Assembly (NCBI GenBank): GCA_003454665.1
Contig: DMKB01000364.1
Coordinates: forward strand, 1-16,369
Origin: Nitrospiraceae bacterium
GTDB lineage: Bacteria > Nitrospirota > UBA9217
Length of the DNA stretch: 16,369 bases
Direction of reading: 5' to 3'
Shown in pieces: positions 8,593 to 15,046 of the stretch. How positions within the stretch are numbered: the stretch's first letter is position 1; the number at the start of each line of letters is the position of its first letter. Made by a program: the position numbers and the translations under genes. Under the pieces are notes generated by a model. It saw nothing but the letters and a program-made list of their open reading frames with translations, did not search any database and was not told the DNA's origin.

Positions 8593-9360
8593 ATGGCATT
8601 GAATATCGAAGAACTCATACAGAAGAAACCTCATCTCGAAGGACCTTTTCGGCTCTATGGAAAAATACTCGAGTATACGAAGGCTGCACGGGAACTGTTT
8701 GTCCCGATGAGCGCCGGGCCGGGTTCAATCGCCCTCAAGGCCTACCCGCCGGATTCCATCGAACCGATTCTCCGGCACTTCGCTTCCATCATCGGGATGC
8801 CCGACGACAGCCTGACGCCGCTGCAGCAGGCACTGGAGCTGGGAGAAATCGATTTCACCAGGCTCCCATTTCACGAAGTGCCCGCCTTTTCACTTCCTTA
8901 TCCCGAAGAAGACCTCGGCACGCTCCTGTTCATTCTGAGCAAGCCGTACTTTCTCTCGCTGAAGGATAACAGCGGGCTGCATCCCGGAACCTGGAAAGAG
9001 GGCCGCTGCCCGGTATGTCATGCCAAACCGTCCCTGTCGTCACTGGATCAAGAACAGGCGCGCCGGCTCTCCTGTTCATTCTGTGCGATGACAGGCGAGT
9101 TTGACCGGACAAGCTGTCCCCTTTGCCTGAATAGCGATACGTCCCGTATGAACATGGTTACCTTCGATGGGGAAGAGGGATTCAGTATCCATACCTGTGA
9201 CGCCTGCGGTTCTTATATCAAGACCGTGGAAGCCGGCATGCTTGCCGGTATGACGCCTGATATTGCCGACCTTCTGAGTTTGCCCATGGACATCGTGATG
9301 CAGGAGAAGGGATACGTTCGCCACTCGCCGAACCCGATCGGGATGGTGAGGATGATTTGA
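8593..9360 (+). CDS. fdhE: Formate dehydrogenase accessory protein FdhE
   Basis: A cytoplasmic maturation factor that binds the catalytic subunit of exported formate dehydrogenases. The 255 residues contain the four CxxC pairs of the family: C139/C142, C161/C164, C175/C178 and C202/C205, the last as CDACGSYIK. In the E. coli protein the rubredoxin-like fold holds iron. The ribosome-binding site GAGG (8581-8584) precedes the ATG by eight bases. The gene is 237 bases after the peroxidase gene, with a palindromic repeat between, so it may have its own promoter. TTGACT at 8538 is a possible -35, but I found no -10 at proper distance. Its presence supports the reading of the first three genes as an FDH-N-type enzyme. 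Confidence 0.93.
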   Translation: MALNIEELIQKKPHLEGPFRLYGKILEYTKAARELFVPMSAGPGSIALKAYPPDSIEPILRHFASIIGMPDDSLTPLQQALELGEIDFTRLPFHEVPAFSLPYPEEDLGTLLFILSKPYFLSLKDNSGLHPGTWKEGRCPVCHAKPSLSSLDQEQARRLSCSFCAMTGEFDRTSCPLCLNSDTSRMNMVTFDGEEGFSIHTCDACGSYIKTVEAGMLAGMTPDIADLLSLPMDIVMQEKGYVRHSPNPIGMVRMI

Positions 9361-9649
9361 TGGGAACTGTCATCAGCAACAGAGCCCCGTAGAGCGGGAC
9401 AGGCCGGAACAACCAAATCTTTCTGGTGGCCGATTCTGATTTTAGGCCATTTGACAGGATGTATAGCCTAAAGGCCACAGGCAGGATAAAATCCAATAAA
9501 TAGCTTTTTAAAAATCCTGTCTAAAACTTTCCTGTCTTGTAGTATTTTTGCCATTTTGGACTCATTTTGCTCTCAGGGTTCCATGCCTCGATTTTTCCCC
9601 TTGTGGTTTCCTCTGTGAACTCTGTGGTTAACGTACTATGCTGGCCGTT
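9361..9649. other. Intergenic region between convergent genes fdhE and the HMA selenoprotein
   Basis: This 289-base region separates two genes that face each other. It holds a cluster of GACAGGAT-type repeats (9453-9536) and, near 9601-9632, a low-complexity stretch built from variations of CTCTGTG/CTGTGG. I see no gene in it and no clear intrinsic terminator for either gene. Confidence 0.6.
9453..9536. repeat. GACAGGAT/ATCCTGTC repeat cluster downstream of fdhE
   Basis: GACAGGAT (9453-9460) and GGCAGGAT (9480-9487) face ATCCTGTC (9514-9521) and TTCCTGTC (9529-9536). The units match the arms of the repeat at 8428-8496, so fdhE is bracketed by two copies of the same kind of element. The copy here is more degenerate. 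Confidence 0.5.
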
Positions 9650-9955
9650 CTACCGGTCCCTGAAGGTCTTCCGGTAGGTTCCGGCTTTCTTGAGCGCTTT
9701 TCCCATCTCTTCCACGGTGATTCGTGAGCTGTCGTAGACGACGGTGTTCGCTTCCATAAAGCCGCGCCAGCCTGAAGTTACCTTTTTCACTCCTGCAAGC
9801 CCTTCCAGGGCTGCCTTGCCCACGCCGTATCACGTGACGCCGAAGACGGCAACTGAGTCCTGTTGTGCCGCCGGGGAAGGAGCCGCATATCCGAAAAGAA
9901 AAAGGAGCAACAGCCCCAGGGGCAGCATATATAAAGTAAACTGGTACTTCCTCAT
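9650..9955 (-). CDS. Small exported heavy-metal-associated (HMA) domain selenoprotein, U-x-x-V site
   Basis: A 101-residue protein if the in-frame TGA at 9832-9830 is read as selenocysteine 42. The signal peptide covers residues 1-30 (MRKYQFTLYMLPLGLLLLFL, cleavage near PAA-QQ). The mature part follows the HMA pattern: VAVFGVT-U-YGVGKAALEGLAGVKKV, then NTVVYDSSRITVEEMGKALK, then KKAGTY. Normal HMA domains have GMTCxxC. Here the first Cys is Sec, the second is V45, and the protein has no Cys at all. The start is supported by GAGGAGG (9967-9961) and by the signal peptide. It follows the Met-rich gene by 41 bases and the copper oxidase further upstream. Likely role: periplasmic binding of a soft metal (Cu, Ag, Hg) or a one-selenol redox reaction. 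The fold call is confident, the function is inferred. Confidence 0.85.
9795..9832 (-). promoter_or_regulatory. Selenocysteine codon and SECIS hairpin in the HMA gene
   Basis: On the minus strand the TGA (9832-9830) is followed after 23 nt by the loop GGA (9806-9804). It is closed by GCCCT (9811-9807) and AGGGC (9803-9799). An outer GCAA/TTGC helix (9819-9816 with 9798-9795) is joined through a four-base bulge on the 5' side. The spacing equals that in fdnG. Folding is judged by eye. Confidence 0.7.
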
Positions 9956-9996
9956 GATTACCTCCTCATTGCCGGAAGAAGGACGATGCGTGAAGG

Positions 9997-10275
9997 CTAC
10001 TTCATCTCCATCATGTCCTTCTTTTCCTTGTCTGTTTTCATTTCCCTCTTGTGCTCCATGCCCATGGACTCGTCCTTCATCGATTCGCCGTCTTTCATCA
10101 TGTTTTCGTCTTTCTTCATCCCGTGCTCTTCTTTCAACATCTTCTCATGCTGTTTTTTCCCTGATGGGGCGTCCATCATCATGCCCTTGTCTTTCATGCT
10201 TCCGCCAAAAGCAGGATAGGAAAGCATGAGAAATGCGACTGTCGAGAGCAGGAACCTGCCGGTTGTACCTTTCAT
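9997..10275 (-). CDS. Small secreted Met- and Lys/Glu-rich protein, putative metal-binding
   Basis: A 92-residue protein with a clear signal peptide (MKGTTGRFLLSTVAFLMLSY, cleavage near AFG-G). The mature chain of about 68 residues has about 15 Met, three His, no Cys, and otherwise mainly Lys, Glu and Asp. It includes GMMM and repeated MKDE/MKDG units. Met-rich, low-complexity periplasmic proteins commonly bind Cu(I), and the neighbouring copper oxidase also has a Met/His-rich linker. The ribosome-binding site GGAGG is at 10287-10283. It is most likely co-transcribed with the HMA selenoprotein 41 bases downstream. I recognise no named family. Copper storage or chaperoning is an inference. Confidence 0.75.
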   Translation of the reverse strand: MKGTTGRFLLSTVAFLMLSYPAFGGSMKDKGMMMDAPSGKKQHEKMLKEEHGMKKDENMMKDGESMKDESMGMEHKREMKTDKEKKDMMEMK

Positions 10276-10323
10276 AGTCTCACCTCCGAATGGATATTCG
10301 TTCTGTCATTAGTGTAGCGCAGG

Positions 10324-10353
10324 ATAATCACGGATTTATCACAGAGAGGTCAA
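10324..10353 (-). promoter_or_regulatory. Possible promoter for the Met-rich and HMA selenoprotein genes
   Basis: On the minus strand TTGACC (10353-10348) and GATTAT (10329-10324) are 18 bases apart, five and four of six matches to the sigma-70 hexamers. It lies about 50 bases before the Met-rich start. No known copper-regulator box is evident. Confidence 0.35.
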
Positions 10354-10510
10354 AGTTCTGTAACAAATGGGGGAAAAGCGAGAAGGGGTGGAGGCGAAAA
10401 TGATGGTAAAAAAGTGGGGGATGGGGATTCTCATCGCTGAAGAGAGTAAGCGATAAAAGCTCATGTGATCTCTCCAGGCAAGTCTAAAACATTCCCCAGG
10501 AGAACAACGA

Positions 10511-10535
10511 GAGCGACGGGCTTGTCCCGCCGCTC
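10511..10535 (-). terminator. Intrinsic terminator of the copper oxidase gene
   Basis: On the minus strand, GAGCGGCGGG (10535-10526), loop ACAAG and CCCGTCGCTC (10520-10511) form a ten-pair stem with one G-U pair. It is followed by the T-rich TCGTTGTTCTCC. It lies 31 bases after the oxidase stop, so the oxidase is probably a separate unit from the two small genes. Confidence 0.75.
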
Positions 10536-10566
10536 CCATCTTGATTTGCCGTCGATTGTACGTTCT

Positions 10567-12915
10567 TCAGAACCGTATCTGCAGGCCGCCGCCCCAGTCG
10601 AACTCAGAGTGCCACTGGCCCACGAGGGAGAAGCTCTTCGAGACCGTATAGGCCAGGCCTGCACGGGCCTCGGATTTTTCGTGACTGTCGTATTCATATT
10701 CACCGAAAAGCGCGAGGCGCGGGGTCAGGTCGGAGACCTTGTGCAATCCACCGCGCCAGCCGCCGTCGTCATCGGCCCAGATGCGCGTCTCGATGTTAAG
10801 AGGCAGAAGATAGGTGAATCCCAGAACGCCCCGGGTGTCCTCGGTCTCGCTCCGTTCACCGAAGACGTCAACGCCGATAAAGTACGTGAAAAACCGGTTG
10901 ACGTAGCGGTCCCAGGTGAGGAGCGCTTCCCACTCGTTCCGGTCCACCTCTTCCCAGCCCACTTCCCCCATGAGCGAAATAATGTTGCGCGTGTCCGACA
11001 GCGTAATTGAGGCCTCGGCCATGTTGCTGAGGGCCGTGGTCTCACCCCAGACATACCATGATTCCTTGTACAGCTGGGGCCTGACCTTGGCAAGCTCGGG
11101 GTACAGGTTGTAGCCGTCGTAGTGCACCAGGCCCGCCATGCCGGCCTTCATGTGGTACAGCAGGTGGCAGTGGAAGAACCAGTCGCCGAACTCGTTCGCA
11201 TAGAACTCTATGACCGTCGTGGACATGGGTTCCACGTCGACGGTATGTTTGAGCGGCGCATGGTTGCCCTGGCCGTTGATGACGCGGAAGAAGTGGCCGT
11301 GGAGGTGCATGGGATGGTGCATCATGGTGCGGTTGATCATGATGAATCGGACGATCTCGCCCTTCTTGATGAGGATCGAGTCGGTCTCGGAGAGCGCCTT
11401 GTTATTGAGAAGCCAGATATAGCGCTCCATGTCGCCGTCGAGGGTGAGGCGGATCTCGCGCACTGATTTTCCCCGGGGGAGGGCCGTGCTGCGCAGGGCC
11501 CGGAGTTTATCGTAGGGTGGTCCGGGGCGGCGCGGGTCCACGCCGTCTGCGGCAATGTCCCGGGACGACGAAACGTCGGAGGCGAGAAGGCCGAACCTGG
11601 TGCCGAAGCGTCTGCCGTTGCGGTCAACTGCTTCCTGCCCGGCCGTAGTCATCGGGTGCTCCATACCCTTCATCGATCCGTGATCCATCGTCTGGCTTTT
11701 GTGGTCCATACCTTTCATTGATCCATGGTCCATTGTATGGCCTGAATGATCCATGCTTTTTGAGTCTTTGCCGTGGTCCATGCCGTGCATCGGCATCATG
11801 CCCGGCTTGTCGAGGGTGCCTGCCTCGACAGCGCCGTCGGACATGCCCATGGTGCCGGCAGGGGTGAGGGCGAAGAGGCGCTTCATGGTGAGACCGCCCA
11901 TGGTCTGATAAAGATTCGGCTTCGGCATAGCCGGCGCTGCACGGCGTTTGCCCGAACCGATCCAGATCGAGGCAAAGGCCGATGCGTCGTGGGCAGTGGC
12001 CCGGAGTTCAAAGGCGCCGGATCTCGGGACCGTGACGAGGACGTCATAGGTCTCGGCAACGCCGATCAGCAGACGCTCGATCTTCACAGGCCGGACGTCC
12101 TGGCCGTCGGCGGACACGATGGTCAGGGGGCCGCCGGCATAGGTCAGATGAAAAAAGGTCGTTGCAGAACCGTCAATGATGCGGAGGCGCACGGTTTCGC
12201 CCGGCGCGGCAGGGATCGTCAGCTCGCTCTTACCGTTTGCGAGGAAATGGTCGTAAGCCACGTCGGCAATGTCCATGGGCGGCATCCGCTGCAGCTCGCG
12301 GGAGAAATAGTCACCCAGCATGCCGATGCGAGCGGCACCGATGATACTCTGGCCGCTCCCTTTTTCGATGGCAAACCACTCGCTGCCCCGCCTGAGCGTG
12401 CGAAGCACGGCGTGGGGGTCATCGTCGGTCCAGTCCGACAGGACGACGACATGGTCTTTGCCGCGATGCGGCTTTCCCCCCCGCGGTTCTATGGCGATGC
12501 CTCCGTACACGCCGCTCTGCTCCTGCAGACTCGTGTGGGAGTGATACCAGTAGGTTCCGCTCTGGCGGAGGGTAAACGCATAGGTGAAGGTGGCTCCCGG
12601 CGCAATGGGAGGGAACGAGACGAAGGGGACGCCGTCCATTCCCGGAGGCACGAGCAGGCCGTGCCAGTGGATGGAGGTCTCTACGTTCATGGTGTTTTTG
12701 ACATGGATGCGTGCCCGGTCGCCTTCGCGGAAGCGCAGGGCCGGGCCGGGGATCGTGCCGTTGATGGTCATGGCCTGCACGGATTTTCCGGTGATGTTAA
12801 CTTTTTCCTGGGCGATCGTCAGGTTGTATTCCACGGTTTTTGCCCATGAAGGCAGGGCAGTGAAAAGTATGAAGGTTATCTGGAATACCACTGTCGTGAG
12901 TAGGAGACGTGCCAT
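10567..12915 (-). CDS. Multicopper oxidase (CopA/PcoA-like) fused to a C-terminal outer-membrane beta-barrel
   Basis: A 782-residue protein. Residues 1-25 are a signal peptide (MARLLLTTVVFQITFILFTA) without a twin-arginine motif. Three cupredoxin domains follow with all four copper motifs: HWHG (H83, H85), YHSH (H125, H127), HPMHLHG (H534, H537, H539) and HCHLLYHMKAGM (H582, C583, H584, H588, axial M593). A Met/His linker (about 372-422) contains two copies of TMDHGSMKGM(D/E)H. From about residue 605 the chain becomes a series of amphipathic strands (YLLPLNIETRIWADD, LALFGEYEYDS, FSLVGQWHSEF) and ends in GGGLQIRF. Its terminal Phe is the usual outer-membrane barrel signature, and the region resembles CopB/PcoB. 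CopA-type oxidases normally end after the HCH motif. AAAGGAGG (12931-12924) precedes the ATG. Role: copper tolerance by Cu(I) oxidation, apparently tethered to the outer membrane. Confidence 0.9.
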   Translation of the reverse strand: MARLLLTTVVFQITFILFTALPSWAKTVEYNLTIAQEKVNITGKSVQAMTINGTIPGPALRFREGDRARIHVKNTMNVETSIHWHGLLVPPGMDGVPFVSFPPIAPGATFTYAFTLRQSGTYWYHSHTSLQEQSGVYGGIAIEPRGGKPHRGKDHVVVLSDWTDDDPHAVLRTLRRGSEWFAIEKGSGQSIIGAARIGMLGDYFSRELQRMPPMDIADVAYDHFLANGKSELTIPAAPGETVRLRIIDGSATTFFHLTYAGGPLTIVSADGQDVRPVKIERLLIGVAETYDVLVTVPRSGAFELRATAHDASAFASIWIGSGKRRAAPAMPKPNLYQTMGGLTMKRLFALTPAGTMGMSDGAVEAGTLDKPGMMPMHGMDHGKDSKSMDHSGHTMDHGSMKGMDHKSQTMDHGSMKGMEHPMTTAGQEAVDRNGRRFGTRFGLLASDVSSSRDIAADGVDPRRPGPPYDKLRALRSTALPRGKSVREIRLTLDGDMERYIWLLNNKALSETDSILIKKGEIVRFIMINRTMMHHPMHLHGHFFRVINGQGNHAPLKHTVDVEPMSTTVIEFYANEFGDWFFHCHLLYHMKAGMAGLVHYDGYNLYPELAKVRPQLYKESWYVWGETTALSNMAEASITLSDTRNIISLMGEVGWEEVDRNEWEALLTWDRYVNRFFTYFIGVDVFGERSETEDTRGVLGFTYLLPLNIETRIWADDDGGWRGGLHKVSDLTPRLALFGEYEYDSHEKSEARAGLAYTVSKSFSLVGQWHSEFDWGGGLQIRF
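11656..11736 (-). repeat. Tandem repeat encoding the Met/His copper linker
   Basis: Two near-identical units encode TMDHGSMKGM(D/E)H at residues 394-405 and 409-420 of the copper oxidase, a period of 15 residues. Such Met/His linkers in CopA-like oxidases are thought to bind several copper ions. Confidence 0.75.
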
Positions 12916-13254
12916 AGGAAAGTCCTCCTTTCAGATCATGTAATTCGAGGAGTCAGTTGTTGATTCAGAAGGAAGGTTAAGAACCGTGATGAGTGTTGCT
13001 GCCGGTTTGAACCATGTATGTTAGAGTAATTGATTTATTGGATAAGTGCAAGAGGATTCGATGTGGTGTGATCGAGTACTCAGGCAAGGCGTTTGCGATT
13101 GCATTTTTTAACTGTTTCGGATACCGTTGCTCAAAGGAGATCCCTGCGGGCCTGAGAAAACAAGCACCACGTATCCAGATGAAGGGGACAGGCTTTCGAG
13201 AAACGGGTCGCGGCCGCTGCTTTCTCTTTGCATCGAACATGAGGACGTCTTCGC
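12916..13254. other. Divergent intergenic region between copper oxidase and YdeI-like gene
   Basis: This 339-base region separates genes pointing away from each other. On the minus strand the oxidase ribosome-binding site is clear (12931-12924), and TTGCAC with TACTCT 17 bases later is a weak promoter candidate near 13048-13020. A plus-strand frame from 13014 runs into the next gene in another phase and looks accidental. No palindromic copper operator is evident. Confidence 0.5.
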
Positions 13255-13860
13255 ATGGTAAAAAAGAACAATCCAACAAAACAGGAAACCCTCGTCGTAA
13301 CCAAGCGAGACGCTTGGCGGGCATGGCTCGAAAAGAACCACGACAAGAAAAGGGAGATCTGGCTCGTCTTCTACAAGAAGCATACCGGCAGGCCGTCGCT
13401 TCCCTATGAAGAGGCAGTGGAAGAGGCCCTCTGCTTCGGATGGATAGACAGCCTCGTGAAAAGGGTGGACGATGAACGGTACATGCAGAAATTCTCACCG
13501 AGGAAAAGGAACAGCACCTGGTCTGCTCTCAACAAGAAGCGAGTACAAAAAATGATCAAACAGGGCCGGATGACGGAAGCGGGGCTGCAGGCGATCGAAG
13601 GGGGAAAGCAAACCGGATCATGGCATGCACTGGACAATGTCGATGGACTGCGGAAAATCCCGCCTGATCTTGCAAAGGCCATGTCAGCCGATACAGAAGC
13701 CGCCCGTTATTTCAAAACATTGACGCCGACAGCGATAAAACAGTTCCTATGGTGGATAGAGAGCGCGAAGAGAGAAGAAACACGAAAGAAACGGATCGCG
13801 ATGACTGTTTCGCTTGCTTCGAGGGGGAAAACATTGAGTGACCATTATTACGGCCGGTGA
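13255..13860 (+). CDS. YdeI/OmpD-associated (OmdA) family protein
   Basis: A 201-residue protein without a signal peptide. The family signature EEAVEEALCFGWIDSLVKRVDDERYMQKFSPRK is clear at about 51-82 (shown here in abbreviated form: ALCFGWIDS, then KFSPRKRNSTWS). The C-terminal helical part follows (LTPTAIKQFLWWIESAKREE). Family members have been linked to resistance against envelope-acting peptides and bacteriocins, but the biochemical role is not settled. GAGG (13241-13244) lies ten bases before the ATG. The gene stands alone and faces msrA. Confidence 0.85.
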   Translation: MVKKNNPTKQETLVVTKRDAWRAWLEKNHDKKREIWLVFYKKHTGRPSLPYEEAVEEALCFGWIDSLVKRVDDERYMQKFSPRKRNSTWSALNKKRVQKMIKQGRMTEAGLQAIEGGKQTGSWHALDNVDGLRKIPPDLAKAMSADTEAARYFKTLTPTAIKQFLWWIESAKREETRKKRIAMTVSLASRGKTLSDHYYGR

Positions 13861-13950
13861 GTCCAGGCGAATGATTTCACCCGTTCCATCCTTTACCGTA
13901 CACACTCCACGATGACTCCCAAGATGCATCTGATAGTTCAGCTTTGATCA

Positions 13951-14769
13951 TCACTTCGGTGCCGGACAGGCGATCGAGCCCTCCGTTTTGCACACAAGTT
14001 GCCTGAGGTAGTCCTTCCGGGCAGGAGACAGGCCGATACTCCCCAGCTCTTGCTCCAATGCCTCACAGGTTCCGCTGCCGCCAAGGTACCCGTTCACCCG
14101 GGCGGCAGCCGTTGATGAAACGAGCCCATCGGCTGCCGGATACACGGCACGAAACTCTTCCATGAATTCAGGATAGCGCCGGAGGGCATGCTTCTGGTGG
14201 TAGTCCTCGGCAAGGGTAAAACTCGAGTAGGGGGCTATTTCGGTGACAACGGGACGGTTCGTGTCCGAAGCGACTCGATTTCTTGTTTCCTCGGCGATCA
14301 GTTTCTGCTTGGCGTCGTGGTAGAAAATAATGTTTTTGTACTGCCGGGACCATGACTGCCGGGATGGGTCGTGGTTGTCCCAGAAGACATCAAGCAGCTC
14401 ACGATACGTCACCTGTGCCGGATCGTAGTCGATCTCGATCGTCTCGGTGTGGTCGCCGATACTGCGGTACGTGGGATTCTTCTTCGCACCGCCGGCATAA
14501 CCAACACGGGTGCGGACGACGCCGCGCATGCTCCCGAACCGGGAGTCAGGACCCCAGAATCAGCCCATGGCAAAGGTTGCCGTCTCAATTTTGTCCGGCG
14601 CCCGGGAGTCGATAGGCGGAACAGCGATCGTTGCGCTGCCACCAGTCTTCACAGTACTCATTGCCTTTTTCCCCTCTACAGAAGCGAGCCAGGGTGCACC
14701 CCACAGTAATCCCCCCAGGATGACCAGGAGTGCCGGCACGTACGCCGTGCGTCGCTTAACTAAAATCAT
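13951..14769 (-). CDS. msrA: Peptide methionine sulfoxide reductase A with selenocysteine active site, exported
   Basis: Reduces methionine-S-sulfoxide in proteins. The 272-residue reading needs the in-frame TGA at 14562-14560 to be selenocysteine 70. It gives TFAMG-U-FWGPDSRFG, where the family has GCFWG. RVGYAGG, PTYRSIGDHTETIEIDYDP and DVFWDNHDPSRQ follow as in MsrA. The first acidic residue after FWG is Asp instead of the usual Glu, as in a GPD-type subgroup. C235, C260 and C268 near the C-terminus can serve as resolving residues. Starting at 14769 adds a signal-like N-terminus (MILVKRRTAYVPALLVILGG), placing the enzyme outside the cytoplasm. An alternative ATG at 14661 has AGAGGGG upstream but would remove the signal. 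A start at 14529 would remove the active site. The gene ends with two successive TGA codons. Confidence 0.9.
14531..14562 (-). promoter_or_regulatory. Selenocysteine codon and SECIS hairpin in msrA
   Basis: On the minus strand the TGA (14562-14560) is followed after 20 nt by a hairpin, CTCCCG (14545-14540), loop GTT, CGGGAG (14536-14531). Opening the top pair gives the loop GGTTC, starting 19 nt after the TGA. The form is close to that in the DsbA-like gene. Folding is judged by eye. Confidence 0.7.
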
Positions 14770-14779
14770 TCTAATTTAC

Positions 14780-14808
14780 AAGATAACACGTTTTTGCCGG
14801 AAGGGCAA
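14780..14808 (-). promoter_or_regulatory. Sigma-70-like promoter for msrA
   Basis: On the minus strand TTGCCC (14808-14803) and TATCTT (14785-14780) are 17 bases apart, each four of six matches. The start point would be near 14773, only a few bases before the ATG at 14769. That fits the lack of a ribosome-binding site there and suggests a nearly leaderless mRNA. Confidence 0.45.
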
Positions 14809-15008
14809 GACAAATACTGCGGTAGCGGGAGGCGGGGAGAAGGGAAAGGATATTCTTCGGTCGGCATCGACCGGTCATTGCAAAGTGTGCATGAGACAAC
14901 AGAGCGCTCGAAGGTGCTGGGTTCAACGTAAACCACCAAATTCCTGAAAGCGTGAATCCGGTATGCAAAAGCGCTCTCTTCCGCCGTTGATCCCGCGGTC
15001 CCGTTTTA

Positions 15009-15027
15009 GTCCCGCTATAAGCGGGAC
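15009..15027 (-). terminator. GC-rich hairpin downstream of hisF
   Basis: GTCCCGCT (15009-15016) and AGCGGGAC (15020-15027) form a perfect eight-base stem around a three-base loop, 20 bases after the hisF stop. There is no T-tract on the minus strand, and further CGGGA units follow (14995-15004). It may be a Rho-assisted or stabilising hairpin, or part of a dispersed GC-rich palindrome. It is the main structure in the 277 bases between hisF and msrA. Confidence 0.45.
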
Positions 15028-15046
15028 CAAGGGGGCGTCACCTCTA

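Larger units (their letters stand above)
10276..10566. other. Intergenic region between the Met-rich gene and the copper oxidase gene
   Basis: The 291 bases hold, on the minus strand, the terminator of the oxidase (10535-10511) and then a possible promoter for the Met-rich gene (10353-10324). A 66-codon frame on the minus strand has no family resemblance and no signal, and I do not call it. Confidence 0.55.

Noticed and set aside
10339..10539. Small minus-strand frame between the copper oxidase and the Met-rich gene
   Set aside because: It begins inside the terminator hairpin of the oxidase and has no signal or family features.
11773..12849. Plus-strand frame of 358 codons opposite the copper oxidase
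   Set aside because: It is a complement of the cupredoxin coding region, with His- and Arg-rich random composition and no recognisable domain.
13014..13409. Plus-strand frame of 131 codons before and overlapping the YdeI-like gene
   Set aside because: It overlaps that gene in another phase by more than 150 bases, and its product shows no domain. The overlap is a shadow of a clear family member.
13747..13929. Minus-strand frame of 60 codons after msrA
   Set aside because: Most of it is antisense to the YdeI-like gene. The first part, with VCTVKDGTGEIIRLDSP, looks protein-like but is too short to support a call.
2061..14562. The four in-frame TGA codons as sequencing errors, pseudogenes or a changed genetic code
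   Set aside because: Each falls on a specific active-site or metal-ligand residue, the frames are otherwise intact on both sides, and each has a hairpin behind it. The peroxidase, fdhE, copper oxidase, YdeI-like and hisF genes all end in TGA, which rules out global reassignment.
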